Source: Ehretia macrophylla
Taxonomy: Eukaryota; Streptophyta; Magnoliopsida; Boraginales; Ehretiaceae
Length of the DNA: 64,000 nucleotides
Assembly (NCBI GenBank): GCA_037974665.1
Contig: CM075778.1
Span: 10,405,001 to 10,469,000, forward strand
Direction: 5' to 3'
A program made the translations under genes and the position numbers. Shown piece after piece: positions 33,837 to 45,700 of this stretch. The notes under the pieces are model-generated. The model saw only the letters and a program-made list of their open reading frames with translations. It was not told the origin of the DNA and searched no databases. Within the stretch, counting starts at the first letter, position 1; the number at the start of each line of letters is the position of its first letter.

Positions 33837-36302
33837 CCAAATTTTCCATTTTGGTTAACCTTTTTCATTTTAGAAGAATAATGATGACTATTTTTCAACC
33901 AACTAAAATGTTTTGTAATTTGGAATCTATACCTCACTCGGGAACCACTGGGTATTTAACTTGACATTGGAAAGTTCAACCGCAATATGTAAGTCAACGA
34001 ACTTCATATAGAATAATTCCTCCAGTAGCAGTTTCATAAAAGCAATTAGCAATAACAAAAATTCGTCTATTAGGCGATTAGCTAAATGTGCCTCTTACTA
34101 AATACGTCGTCAACTTTGACTATTTTGCAGTGCAACACTCACTACTGAGACATAGCATATGGGAATGACAAATATATTGCCTTGACTTGTTTTTTTTTGC
34201 CTTGACTATATTAATGGTTTCAGCGGAAAAAGACTATATTATCTTGACTTTTTTTTTTTATTTTTTTATTTTTATTATTGTCCTTATTACTCTTTTAACC
34301 TACTTTGTCTAATAAAATTTCACTTTACGTTTTCTCTCCTCTACCGCTTCTTAAGAGAGCCATCGAAGAATATTATTGTAGAAGTGCAGTTTTATTCTCT
34401 CTCTCTCTCTTTTTTTTTTCTCTTGTTTCCTGATAGTTCTCTCTTTTTATTTTATTTATTTTATTTATTTCTTGTTTCCTGATAGTTAAACAATATTATT
34501 GTACAAGTGCAGCTTTTTTTTCTTTTTTGCTCGAGAAGTGCAGCATGTGTATTATACAGGAGGGTTGGTTGTTTATATGAAGAATGGCTAAAAACTTTGA
34601 GTTGAGCTGCTTCCTTTTTTTTTTTTTTTGGTGCCTTCAGTTGTTACAGCTTTTTTTTTTTTGGGTGACTATATGAAGACATGGCTAATAACTTGTAGCA
34701 GCACCTTCACGCCCACTTAGCCCACTTAGCATGAGCAGTTTGTGAGACTGTAAAAGTCTGAAATTCAGCAAAAAAAAAAAGTGGAATTACTTATTAAAAA
34801 GGTTAAGTTTGTTTATATTTAAGTATGAAAAAGGGTATTTAAGTAATTTATTATTTAAAAGTGTCATCTCCTTTCCTTTCCTTTCCTTCTTTAATCAAAG
34901 AAAGAATTATAAAAACTTTTCCTTTTCTTTTCATTATTATTTTTTTCCAATACAAAGAAGGTAATTCATTTTCTTTCATTTCTTTCATTTTTCTTCATTT
35001 ACTTTACTATTCTTTCCATTCCTTTGTGCAATCCACACACTATGTAAGGCAAACAAAACCATATCAAACTAAACTATCTCTATTCTCTATACTTGCTCGT
35101 CGCCTAACATATCCATAGAAAAGAAGAAAAAAAAATAAAATGAAGCAAGGATAAAAAACAAAAAGAGGTACCTTTTTTCTTTTTGTTAAACCCTAAGAAC
35201 AAGTGTTTTTGGTCTTGCGTCAATAAAGCTCCAGAAGCGATACCCCTTTAGATCAGTTGCTATTTTGCAGTATTGTGTATGAAACTTGATGAAGAATGGC
35301 TAGTTTGATTTCAGTGGAATTGAAGATTTCACCGAAAAAAATGGGAACTGGGCGGCGTAATTGAGGGCTTGATTTCAGTGAAATGGAGAAGTGGAAGATG
35401 ATAGTGATAGTGGAAGTGGAAGTGTAATGGAAGGAAGTGGAAGAAGAGATATGTCTCGGGAGAAGAGAGGAGAATGTGAAAGCCTGCCTCGAAAAGAAGA
35501 CCAAGGGGTATGTTTGTACTTTGACGTAGGGGTATTTTTGTATTTGCAACGAAAAAGGTGTAAAAAAACATTTTGCAATTCATTTCTCAAAGTATTACTT
35601 TTAAGGTTAAATTAGTAATTACGCAACAATTAGTAATTTGACTTGAGTGATGTGACGTGTGTCAGAAAAAAAAATTTCGCATAAAAAGAAAGAAAATTCT
35701 TTTATGGGGCATGTGACAAATCTGCTACAGCCACATATTAAGTTATTATTCTATAAAACTAATCCACATTAATTTGTATCGTGCAGATATATTATATCAG
35801 AATGTCTGAAATTTCTCTTTTTACTAATTTGGCCTTACAGAGTTTTAAATAAATTATTATGATGTCTCCACTTATGATAATTGGTTAATATTTGTCAACT
35901 AATTGAATCACTTTTTGTCTATGTGCATGTGACAAATTTGCCACATGCCTCATAGAAGAAGAACCCTAAAAAGAAAGACTCTTGTTGATGTTGTTGATGG
36001 CTTAACCCTTGAGTTGTAGCTTATGAGGCTAGAGAGGCAGAGTGTTGTAGGAAGTAGGCGTACATTGGAAAATTCCACCGAGGCAAATACTGCAACACAA
36101 ATTGTTGCTTGAAGATTAGTTGGAATATTTTCAAATGGAAACGAATCATGCCTTTCTCAAATATGCCAACATAAATAGAGCATCGTAGACTCCATTTTTC
36201 CTTTTTGTACCCAATCCTTCGAGAATCATATACGAACTACAATAACCAAATATAAAAACTGGTTATATAGGATTAATCAATTTGATAACCAAATGAAGAT
36301 CT

Positions 36303-36405
36303 AACCGCCTTAGGGGCATGGTCTAGAGATAATAGGGGTAAAATCGCTCTTGTGAAGTTTCAGATTCGATACTCTCTACTACTTTAGAGTTTTATCATTG
36401 GCTAA
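36303..36405 (+). mobile_element. tRNA-related SINE fragment next to Gypsy B
   Basis: GGGGCATGGTCTAGAGATAA resembles an A box region and CAGATTCGATACTC a B box (GTTCGANNC). Gypsy B begins a few bases downstream at 36412. Confidence 0.45.
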
Positions 36406-36411
36406 CCCAGT

Positions 36412-37192
36412 TGTTGAGGTCGAAATCTCGCAGTTGAGGTTGGGAAGCTACTCCAGCCGAGCTCGGATTCTGGGTCGGCTTCTCGACTTGGATTTTCGGA
36501 TAGGCTACCTGACCTGCACAAGAAAAAGGAAGGAAAAGGCGGGGTGATGACCCAAATTTTTTCCTCGGGTGTGCGAATGATTAGTATGTCTGAGCTGGCG
36601 AAGTAGCTAAGGGCATTTAATGAGCAATTACCTCAGAAATGAAGGGGTGAAGCTCTATTTATACTAAATTCAGACTTGATAGCATTTAATGTGGTACAAC
36701 TTTATGTCCCATCAAGGCTATCCCATCAGGACAGTTGGCACTAAGGTCGGGGTTTTCCTGGGTCGGGGTGAGGTCGGATTAACATCCAGATTGGACATTA
36801 ACTGAATACACTGGCCTTGGCTCGGGTTGGCCGACCTTAGCTCGATACGGGTATCTTACCCCAGCTCGGGGTGGGCATCATACCTCAGGCTCGGGGGTCC
36901 CTCCCCAAGTCAAGATCGAGAGGGTGAGATCTGAATTTGGGAGTTTTTCCCGAGCTGGAGGTGCTCGACCCACGCAAAGTGGGGGTGGCCATGTCAGTGG
37001 TGCATGCCCTTCAGATGGCTGACACGTCACTTGGTAGTTATGACAAGATGCGACGTTTGGGATTCCCGAGGCAGTTACAGGAGTTGCCTATAAAATAGGG
37101 CCTTGGCATCCGAGATTTATTTTACACTTTACTTACGAAATTTAGAGCTTTCAGGTCGGCAACCAGAGTGGTCGGACACTTTTAGCTCGACA
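36412..37192 (-). repeat. Gypsy B 3' LTR (about 781 bp)
   Basis: Plus-strand start TGTTGAGGTCGAAATC matches the right LTR start TGTCGAGGTCGAAATC. The end at GCTCGACA (37192) is chosen because it mirrors TGTCGAG; another possible CGACA end lies at 37271-37275. A minus-strand TATAAATAGAG box at about 36654-36668 is the likely retroelement promoter. Confidence 0.7.
37085..37098 (+). promoter_or_regulatory. Plus-strand TATA box in the LTR U3
   Basis: GCCTATAAAATAGGGC lies about 255 bp upstream of the antisense ATG at 37345 and points toward it, opposite to the LTR's own TATA box near 36660. It is a plausible promoter for the antisense gene; use is inferred. Confidence 0.55.
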
Positions 37193-37344
37193 AATATCTT
37201 CTCGGGGTATTCTGCTCGGAATCCATTAGCTCGGAGCCAATTAGGTCGGAGGCAATTAGATCGGGTCATCTTCGACAACTAGTGCGATAGGTACGTCCTG
37301 ACTCCCTTTAGTTATTCCTACACATATTTTAATTTGTAAACAGA

Positions 37345-39686
37345 ATGGGGAGGTCGGAGTTGGAAGATTCCCAAGAGATGAATGTGAGGTCCTATGGAGG
37401 GGATGAGAATCCGTCGAGCTTGGAATCGACCTCAAATGGAGGCCGTGGTGATGATAGCGAAGGTACATCTCAAGGATCAACTCGACAATCTGGGTTCAGG
37501 GAGAGTGATGATGATTGCTAAGTGATCGAGGTCAGACAAGAGCAAAAAGAAGCAGAGGCGGACCTTTTGGCTGACCTGGGAGACTTGGGAGATAGGGAGG
37601 ATGAGGAGCCATTGAACCAGTTGGAGGGAGTTGAGATACCACAAGAGTACTTAGTTGGAGCCTCCGCGTCGGAACTGATTGAAACGGTCCCGGTTAAGGC
37701 GGTCCGACCTCGGAGCTCTGCTACATCCAGTGGTTCATCGGCTCGGGGGAAAAGGATAGAGCAGCTGTTCGCTTGTTGTAAACTCGAGTGCCATTCTTCC
37801 GTCCAGATAGCTAACGCTAGGCTAAGGGATTGGTCGGTGGACCAACACCATAAGCTGAAGGTTTCAGGTCGGAATGAGTCCGCCTGTTATCCTCTACCCG
37901 ATCACTTCACTATCTATGACCTCGCATTCGATGTCATCCGGCTTTCATTTCTCGACTTCATCACCGGTATTTTGAATTACTTTGAACTTAGCCCAGGTCA
38001 GATGTTACCAAATGGTTGGGCTGTAATGGTGGCATTTTATGTATTCTGCCTTGAGAGGAAAATAGAGCCGACCTTGCGTTGGTTCAGGCAGTTCTTTGTG
38101 TGCAAGCCCAACCCGAAGCAGCCAGGGTGGTTTCATTTCACAGCTCGGGCCGGCAATGCCATATTCACCAAGTGGCATTCCTTCAACAAGAGTTGACACA
38201 ACGACTATTATTGGGTCGAGCCGGCTGTGAACTCGGGGTGCAGGGTAGATTGGAATCCCTCCCTAAGGAAGATATGAACGACGACCCCAAGCTCTCAGAA
38301 GCGGAACTCGCCAAGGTCAGGGTATTGAGACCCGAGCCAGGTATGCAGATTGACATTGACAGCGTTCTCAGGTGGGACAGAATCTGGAAATCAAAGTTAT
38401 TCAAGAGAGAACCTGACCTGAGAAAGGGGCACCCCCATCTACTTCCCGAGCCTGAAGAGAATGCGGATTTTGGCTCAGAAGAGGGTCAGTTCGCAAAATC
38501 AATGCCCGACCTCCCCGTCTCCTTGTCTACTGTTGTTCTCTTCAGTTTGTATTTGGTTATTTCTCATATCTCTTTCCTTTATTTTTTGCAGATATGACGG
38601 ACACGAGGAAGCTCGCGTATGCTCAGATGAAGAGAAAGACCAAGGCCAGTGGTGAAGTCTCGGCTCGATCCGGGTTGGGCTCCATCCCTCAAAGGCAGAG
38701 GCAGCGGTCTGGTGGCCAAGTGTAGGAGGTAGGCACCAAGGTCTCTTCCAAAGGGACATTGGGGTCTCCCCTGCCTAAAAGATCAAGCTCGGGGTAGCAA
38801 TCCCGGAGCGCTCAGCGTCCCGCCCTGAGAGTAAGAAACGGCCTCGGGCCGAATACTTTGGGAAAGGCAAGACCACGGAGGTGAGCCCTCCCAGCAAGGA
38901 TTTTGTAGAGGCGGCTAAGGTTGCCCGCAACCCCAAACTGGCAATGGTCCCTGCGGAGCAGCTCTCGCTCGACTTGAGGACGACCATAGTCACGGTGAGG
39001 CATTTTTGACCGTGTTGATATGGTTATGTTTTTCAGCTTGGCTGATCATTTTGCTATCTTTTGCGTAGGCCGAGTCCCACATCCTTTCAGTACCTAACTT
39101 TCTTGCCAGGGCCCAGTCTCATTGCATCGAGCTCGAGTAGCGATACATCGACGCCCGACCCAACCTTGAGGCCCTGAGGGATAAAGCCGCCCAGAGGAGC
39201 AAAGTGGACACGTCGGAGATTGACCGGCTGAAAAAGGAGCTCGAGGCGGAGAAGTCCCGGCACGAGGCCGCGGCCAAGGGCGTCGAGGGCTACAAGCTGG
39301 AGAGGCGCGAAGCCGAGGCAAAGCTCCGAGAGTTGGAAGATCGGGTCAGCCTCCAAGGGAAGAAGGCGGTGGAAGAATTTAAGTCCAGCCAAGCGGCCGT
39401 GGATTGGTTGGCCACGGAAGGTGGGGCGATGGTCAAGTACGCTGAGTTGAAGTACTACTTCTGAGGCCAGGTCGCACCTCGGGAGAAAGCGAAAACCTTC
39501 TTCCCTGCCACTAAGAATGATTACATCGAAATATTGGAGGCTCCGCCACCGGAGTTCTGGGAGATTCCTGATCTTTTGATCGACCTGACATCCAAAGCTA
39601 ATGAGGTGATTGAATTTATCCAGAAGGGCATGGATCAGGTCGGAGATGAAGCCGATGCTACCACCTCCACCGCCGCTCCTAAGTAA
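37345..39686 (+). pseudogene. Antisense gene of Gypsy B: Transposase_28-type protein with coiled coil
   Basis: Three exons are proposed: 37345-38484, 38592-38994 and 39069-39686, with introns GT(38485)...TTTTTTGCAG(38591) and GTGAGG(38995)...TTGCGTAG(39068). Exon 1 starts MGRSELEDS, has an acidic Ser/Gly-rich N-terminus and then a domain with LNYFELSPGQMLPNGWAVMV, FRQFFVCK and WFHFTARAG, which matches the plant 'putative gypsy type transposon' family (Pfam Transposase_28). Exon 3 holds a Lys/Glu-rich coiled coil (EIDRLKKELEAEKSRHEAAAK, then LERREAEAKLRELEDRV) and a C-terminus ending TAAPK. Breaks: TAA at 37519, TGA at 38194 where Trp is expected, a frameshift near 38265, further stops in exons 2 and 3 (TAG near 39138, TGA near 39462). 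The molecular job of this family is not known. Splice sites are my prediction. Confidence 0.75.
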
Positions 39687-39689
39687 ATT

Positions 39690-40535
39690 TTGTACTCGCT
39701 CGGGTCGGGCTTTAGTAGATTGGCCCAAGTCGGGCTCTTTGTAATTGCATTTTTTCACTTTTAATGAAATGGATGTTTTTTTTTTATTTGCGTTTCAATC
39801 GAGTTCGTATATGTGTACCTTTCCCTTTGCAAATTTTCTTAAGTAAGTGGGGTCAGACCAATATAATGGGCCTTCCAAACTTAATTTAAGTGTAAGGAAC
39901 CGAGCTGGACGCGATTAATGAATTTCATCCTAATCCGAGCTAGTTAATTGGACAACTATTATCATTGCCGACCTGGACTCGTCAGTCCGATTTAAAATTG
40001 GTCAAACTAATATTGACAAATGTTGAGTTCGAGTTTAGACCTAAACTAACATACCAACATGAAGCCGGACTATACCAGTTGGACCTTAATCCGAACTGGT
40101 GAGCCTAATCAAATTATTATTGATTATACCCGAGCTGAAACATTGTCCGAGCTGGTTTACTTAATCATTAGCTCGTAATTAAGTGTGGCCACCACGTTAA
40201 TCCGAGTTGGCAGTAGCTTAGTAGCTGAGGCGCTTGGGCCCGGGTTGGGCTTTGTACTGGTTTACAAAATACATTGTATTGAAGTTGTACATGAAGTAAT
40301 TGGGCTCGGGAGTCGATTACAAGTAATGTTTTGGGTCGGGGCCTTAGCAACGATTTCGGCTCGGGGCCTTTACAAGAGATTTCGGCTCGGGGCCTTAACA
40401 AAAGATTTCAACTCGGGGGCCTTAGACAAAATACCGCTTCAGGTGTTCTGAGTGCCATGCATTCTTCAGTAATTTTTCGTATTTGTCGCGGAGGTAGAAG
40501 GTTCTAGGTGGACTTCTTTCATGACTTCGTACGGT
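39690..40535. other. Spacer between the antisense gene and pol of Gypsy B
   Basis: GGTCGGG/CGAGCTGG-rich sequence with short repeated phrases (for example TTTCGGCTCGGGGCCTT at 40355 and 40380), without a supported gene. The two genes converge here, so both transcripts would end in this spacer. Confidence 0.5.
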
Positions 40536-40540
40536 CCCTC

Positions 40541-41510
40541 CTAGGTCGGGGAAATCTTGTTACCCGAGCGCGGTAAAAAGATGGTCTTTCTGAGTACGAG
40601 GTCGCCAACCTTAATAGGCTTAGGCTTGACCTGTTTGGCAAAGGCTCTTTGCATGGCAGCTTTGCTGGCTAATATTCTAATTTGAGTTTTAGCTCGAAGC
40701 TCTTCAGCGAGGTCAAACTCCTCACAGATCAGGGCTCTGTTTATTCTTGGATCATTGTGGAGGGTTCTACTGGTCGAAGACCCGATCTCCACTGGCAGCA
40801 CCGCTTGAGTACCGAAGGTCAGCTCGAAGGGCGATTCTCCCGTTGCCGTGCTGGTGGTGGTCCGTTGAGCCCACAACACCTCGGGAAGAATCGATGCCCA
40901 TTGGCCTTCTGCTTCTTCCAGCTTGGTTTTCAGGCCCTACAAAATGATTTGGTTAATCCTTTCAACTTGGCCATTATTTTGAGGGTGAGCAATAAATGAG
41001 AATCTGAGGTCGATCCCAATCTCAGCACATTTGCCTTGAAAGTATGCACTGTCGAATTGTTTGCCGTGGTTGGTGATGATGACCTTTGGTACCCCAAATC
41101 GGAAAATGATGTTTTTCTATGCAAAATCCCAAGCTGCCTTTTTCCGTTATTCTAGCAACACCTTTAGCCTCAAGCCATTTGGTGAAGTAGTCTACCGCTA
41201 CGAAAGCGTGCTTCTTTTGGCCAACATTGGTTGGCAATGGGCCGATGATATCTAGACCCCACTGATAGAATGGCCACGGGCTTATCATCACCGTGAGGTC
41301 TACTGCTGGCTTCCTCTGTACACTGGCAAACCTTTAGCAGGTGTCGCACTTTTTTACATGCTCTTTGGCATCTTGTTCTAAGGTTGGCCAGAAATAGCCT
41401 TGCATTAATGCCTTCCGAACCAGAGCCTTGCCTCCCAAGTGATTTTCACATACCCCTTCATAGATCTCCCGGATTACATAGTTTCCCTCCTCGGGTCCAA
41501 CACACTTTAA
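40541..41510 (-). pseudogene. Gypsy B integrase
   Basis: HLGGKALVRKALMQGYFWPTL and HVKKCDTC (about 41440-41334) are the zinc-binding domain. The core follows at 41291 (PFYQWGLDIIGPLP with the first Asp, VAVDYFTKWLEAK) and, after frame changes near 41120 and 40900, the C-terminal part ILPEVLWAQRTT, GESPFELTFGTQAVLPVEIG and a KVGDLVL motif. It is split over three frames. Confidence 0.85.
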
Positions 41511-41519
41511 GAGAGGCCA

Positions 41520-42389
41520 AGTGTAGGCTCTCTTGTAGAGTTGCCCGACAATTATGACAAACCTTGAGGCCTGTTTCATGAGTTTTCGAGCTGTTTTTTC
41601 ATCCTCCAGGGTTATACCCCTCTCCAAGTAGTCCACGATTGGTTTGGTCCACTTTGGGCTTAAATTAAGCTCGACTACGGCTTGCATCCCCAACTGGATA
41701 CTTGGTTCAGACACTTCTTCCACATGGACCAGTGCAGGTCGGCTCTCGTCCAAGGGCAACCTAGATAGGGCGTCAGCCTTCATATTCTCCTCCCTCGAAA
41801 TTTGCTGTATCGTGAACCTTTTGAGCCCTGAGGTCAGATCCTTAACTCTGTTGAGGTAGGCCAGCATGACATTGTCCTTAGCTTCTAACTCTCCTGTTAT
41901 TTGGCTACCAACCAATTGAGAGTCGGTACTCAGGTCAACTGTTTGTGCCCCGAGCTGAGCCACAATTTTCAATCCCGCAATTACTGCTTTGTACTCAGCT
42001 TCATTGTTGGACGCCGAAAATGTGAGCTTGAGGGAGTGTTGGTACTCATGTTGGGTCGGGTCGAGGATGACCACCCCGGCTTCACTTATAGCCTTCCCTG
42101 ATGCCCCATCCACATGGACCTTCCATACATCCTCCGGGCCATGCTCAGCTCGGCCAGTACATTCCACCACAAAGTCCGCGATGGCTTGGGCTTTGATGAC
42201 CGTTCTGGGCTGGTAGGTGATGTGAAATTGACTCAGCTCAACTGCCCATTTCAACAGCCTTCCAAACGCCTCCGGTTTGTGCATGATGGTTTTGAGTGGG
42301 GCATCCGTCATGACCTTAATTGGATGAGCATCAAAGTAGGGCTTCAGCTTCCTTGCCGCTGTGATGAGCGCGAGGGCGAGTTTTTCCAA
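41520..42389 (-). pseudogene. Gypsy B second RNase H (RVT_3) domain
   Basis: Open for 351 codons together with the following zinc domain. WKVHVDGASG, NNEAEYKAVIAGL, LSTDSQLVGSQ and EENMKADALSRL hold the four catalytic acidic positions. It is the best preserved part of this pol gene. Confidence 0.88.
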
Positions 42390-42780
42390 GGAGGAGTATC
42401 TCGTCTCGGCCCCCTACAATGTTTTGCTGATATAATAGACCGACTTCTGCTCATTTCCTTCTTCACGGACTAGTGCCGCCGCCACTACTGTACCTGAGCA
42501 TGCCAAGTATAGTACCAGCTCCTTCCCCACCTCAGGTAGGGATAGCAAGGGTGGCGAAGCTAGATACATTTTCAGCTCCTAGAAGGCATCTTGCCATTCC
42601 GTAGTCCATTCGAAATTCTTAGGATTTCTCAATATTTTGGACATGAATTTGCTTAGCGCCGCGACCCTGCCCACGAGCACCTGGTCGTCCTTCACGCAGG
42701 TCAGTGGCGCTAGGTCAAATATCGCCTGAACCTTCTCCGGGTTGGCTTCTATTCCACGAGCTGTGACCATGAAGCCCAGA
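42390..42780 (-). pseudogene. Gypsy B connection region and first RNase H
   Basis: MVTARGIEANPEKVQAI and RVAALSKFMSKI (42770-42579) are the connection motifs; degraded RNase H sequence follows (PPLLSLPEVG, YLACSGTVVAAALVREEG-like) with a stop near 42578 and another near 42415. Confidence 0.75.
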
Positions 42781-42814
42781 AACTTTCCTGCCTTGACGCC
42801 GAATGCGTACTTTT

Positions 42815-43480
42815 CTAGTTCAGCTTTATCCCAAAGTACTCAATTACAGCAAAGGCTTCAGCCAGGTTGGCTACATGGTCTTCCGCCCTTCTGCTCTTGA
42901 CCAATATGACATCTACATAGATCTCCATATTTCGGTCAATTTGATTTTTTAGGCCAAAAGACATGACCTTATAGTAGTAGAGACCTTTATCGGTGGTGAA
43001 AGCAGTCTTCTCTTTGTCTTCGGGAGCTATCTTGATCTGGTTATAGCCTTTGAAGGAATCCATGAAAGAGAGTAGCTTGAACCCGGATGTGGCATCCACT
43101 ATCTGATCAATCCGAGGTAGGGGAAAACAGTCCTTAGGGCGGGCTTTATTGAGGTCGGTAAAGTCAATACATAATTTTCATCCACCTGAGGACTTGGTCA
43201 CCAACACCACGTTGGATAACCAGGTTGGGTATTGGATTTCCTTTATGTGGCCGGCGTCTACCAAATTGTCCACCTCTTCTGCTATGATTTATTTCTTATC
43301 ATAATGGAAGTGTCTGTGCTTCTGCTTTACCGAATAGTGATTTGGGTCGGCATTCAGGTGATGCTCAATCACTCCCGGGTCAATACCTATCATGTCAGAG
43401 GCAGACCATGCAAATTTATGTTCATTTTTCAGCAGAAATTGGCTTATACCTTTCTTGAGGTCGTCAGAGAATTCACTCCC
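42815..43480 (-). pseudogene. Gypsy B reverse transcriptase, catalytic site lost
   Basis: Motifs present: DPGVIEHHLNADP, LCIDFTDLNKA, SFMDSFKGYNQI, KVMSFGLKN. Two lesions are visible. Between FGLKN and RNMEIYVD about 18 residues that hold the TYQRLVNK helix in Gypsy A are missing, and the YxDD box reads YVDVILVKS, so the second catalytic Asp is Val. Stops near 43290 and 43180 add to this. Confidence 0.88.
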
Positions 43481-43539
43481 CACCTCCGCTCTCTTTGTTT
43501 CATCGAAGAGCTCCACCTCTTGAAGGTCTTCAGCTGGGC

Positions 43540-44060
43540 TTCCTCTCTTGGCATCCCTCTTTTCCTCGGGCAAATATGGTCCCCATCCAACCTGATATTT
43601 GGGGCGGATGGAGTTTTCATAACATTCCCGAGCTGAGAGCTGGGCTACACGAATGGTGGCTTTGCCAGAGAAGGTCGGGAATTTCAGGGTCTGGTGGTAA
43701 GTTGAAGGGACGACCCTGAAATGGTTGAGTGCCACCCGACCTAAGATCCCATTGTAAGTGGAGTTGCAATCTATCACAATAAAGTTGGCTTGCATCGAAA
43801 CCCTCTTGTCTCCGTCTTTCAGCTTCAGCAGGAGGTTGATGACCTCTTCGGCTCGGTGGGCTTGCCCGGTGAAACCAGCTAAAGTGCCCCTCAATGGCCT
43901 AAGTCGACTTCTGTCCAACCCCATCTACTCAAAATCGCTAAGGAATAAGACTTCTGTCGAGCTCTCGGTGTCCACCATCAGCCTCTTCATGGTGAAGTTG
44001 GCTATTTTAGCGCTGATCACTAGTGGGTCATCATGGCCAATATTACACCCTCCAAGTCTT
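43540..44060 (-). pseudogene. Gypsy B aspartic protease, active-site glycine changed
   Basis: KRLMVDTESSTEVLF (about 43985-43940) corresponds to the DTGSS active site but has Glu for Gly. A stop follows at about 43925. FIVIDCNSTYNGILGRVALN is the conserved ILGR region, and YHQTLKFPT comes after it. Confidence 0.82.
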
Positions 44061-44298
44061 CTGAGGAGAAAGTGAGCTCCTCCATCTCCGAGATCAGACC
44101 CTGCGCTGGCCCATACTCTCTTCCAGCTCTAATATAACCCTTCCTGCCAGCCGAGGTCTTTCTACCCGACGCCAATCTCTCTGCAATGGTCTCAATCACA
44201 GTCAAACGTCCGCCCCCATCCTGTCTCCTGGGTGGACTTCTCTCTCTATCTCTCTGCTAGTGATTTCAGGTCGGCTGTTGATCTACGTACCTCCGGAG

Positions 44299-45125
44299 TT
44301 AACCTCGGGCTATCAGTGCTTCGATCTCCTGTTTCAAGTCTTTGCACTCCTCGGTGATATGGCTGTAGTCTATATGGTAGCGACAATACTTGGTCCTATT
44401 GCGCTTCTTAGGTTGACCTTTCATCCTTGAGGCTGGAGACAGGTGGTTTTGGTACTGGATCTCCATCAGGATCTGTTCCCTCGTGGTGTTAAGGGGAGTG
44501 AACATAGTGAACCAGGGGTTCTGCTTCGGCTGCTGAGGTTGCTTACCTTGGTCATTTTGGATCTTACCCCCAGGCTGGGCTCGGGAGGTCTCTCCCTTCT
44601 TACTGGCTTCCTTCTCCTTGTCATCATCCCTCTTTGCCTGATGGATTTCTTCCGAGTGTATGTACCCTTCTGCTCGTACCATCAGCTCGGCTACAGTATC
44701 CACGGGGTCGATGGCTAAGGAGAATGTAAAGGAGGCCCGACCTGAGTCCACTTTGATAGGCTATTAATGCCATGGAGTCCTCCAGGTTGGGTATTCTGAG
44801 AGATTCCTCGTTAAATCGGGCCGTGTAAGCCCTTAGACTTTCTCCTCTATGCTGCTTCACCGACAGCAATGATGAAGTGTAGCGGGTTGCACGTCGGCTT
44901 CTCGCGAAGCGGGACAAGAAAGCCTCAGCCAGCTAGTGAAAACTTGCAATTGAGCCGAGACGGAGTTTTTGGAACCAGTCCAAGGCATTGCCAACCAGTG
45001 TGGTCGGGAATGTTTTCGTCTTCATCAAGTCGGTTATATCATGCAGAGTCATATGGTGATCAAAGTTGAGCAGGTGACTGGCTGGGTCTCCGTCCCCATT
45101 GTAGACGGCCAGGTTGTGCATCGGT
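44299..45125 (-). pseudogene. Gypsy B gag
   Basis: YNGDGDPASHLLNFDHHM, LVGNALDWFQKLRLGSI, SLLSVKQHRGESLRAYTARFNEESLRI and a Lys/Gln-rich linker, ending with YCRYHIDYSHITEECKDLKQEIEALI, the Tat-type zinc motif. A stop at 44935 and a frame change near 44750 divide it. The first part of gag may extend to about 45480. Confidence 0.85.
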
Positions 45126-45681
45126 TGCCGGTGGGCAACAGCGTCGCCAGTACCTCAGGCAAGAGTGGGCTAACGCCAAGCTAGTTAATGACCTTGGCTA
45201 TGGCAGCCGCGGTCTTGGCCTGCTCAGGGTCGGCATAGGCCGCCCTTTTGCCTCTCACCTCCACGGGTCTCGCCACCGGCTCCAGGAAGCCTTCTCCGTC
45301 TTGAGCTCGGGTTTACCCCGGGGCTGGAATGCGAAACTATGGACGCGCGGGCCGCGGCGTAGCTGCTTGCAGAACTGGATATTTCGCAGCTAGCCGGGCT
45401 ACCTGCTCCTTTAGTTCCTCAAACTTTTCGAGCATCATCCTCATCTCTGGTGATAGGTTGGAGTTGGGGTCTCCATCTGTAGAAGGGTTAGTTTCTGAGG
45501 CTAAGTGTATACATTGGCTCGCTCCAACGTCAGTTTAGGTTGGGTCTTGGCTAGGAACCTGTGTGGTTTCGAGGTCCTCATCCGGGTTGGGCGAGTCCTC
45601 TACCGGTGCGCTGTGGCTTCTCGTTTGAACCATGATGGTTTCTCAATAAGTGGTGAGAAGAATGCTAGAAAGAATTCGTTT

Positions 45682-45700
45682 CCCACAGACAGCACCAAAC
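45682..45700 (-). promoter_or_regulatory. Gypsy B primer binding site
   Basis: Minus strand GTTTGGTGCTGTCTGTGGG directly follows the LTR end; the form TGGTGC(C/T)GTCTGTGGGAA is usual for Tat-like elements. I did not assign the tRNA. Confidence 0.7.

Larger units (their letters stand above)
31700..36300. other. AT-rich intergenic DNA with simple repeats
   Basis: No intact gene supported. Contains AT run 32664-32682, a CT run 33113-33141, a diverged tandem duplication about 33400-33600, T-rich stretches around 34190-34680 and a TTTCC repeat at 34870-34890. The open frames at 35250-35615 overlap on both strands and have no motif I recognise; the segment may be a promoter/leader remnant. Confidence 0.45.

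Noticed and set aside
35253..35615. Overlapping ORFs on both strands
   Set aside because: No motif, both strands open, low-complexity Ser/Thr content; could be a leader remnant only.
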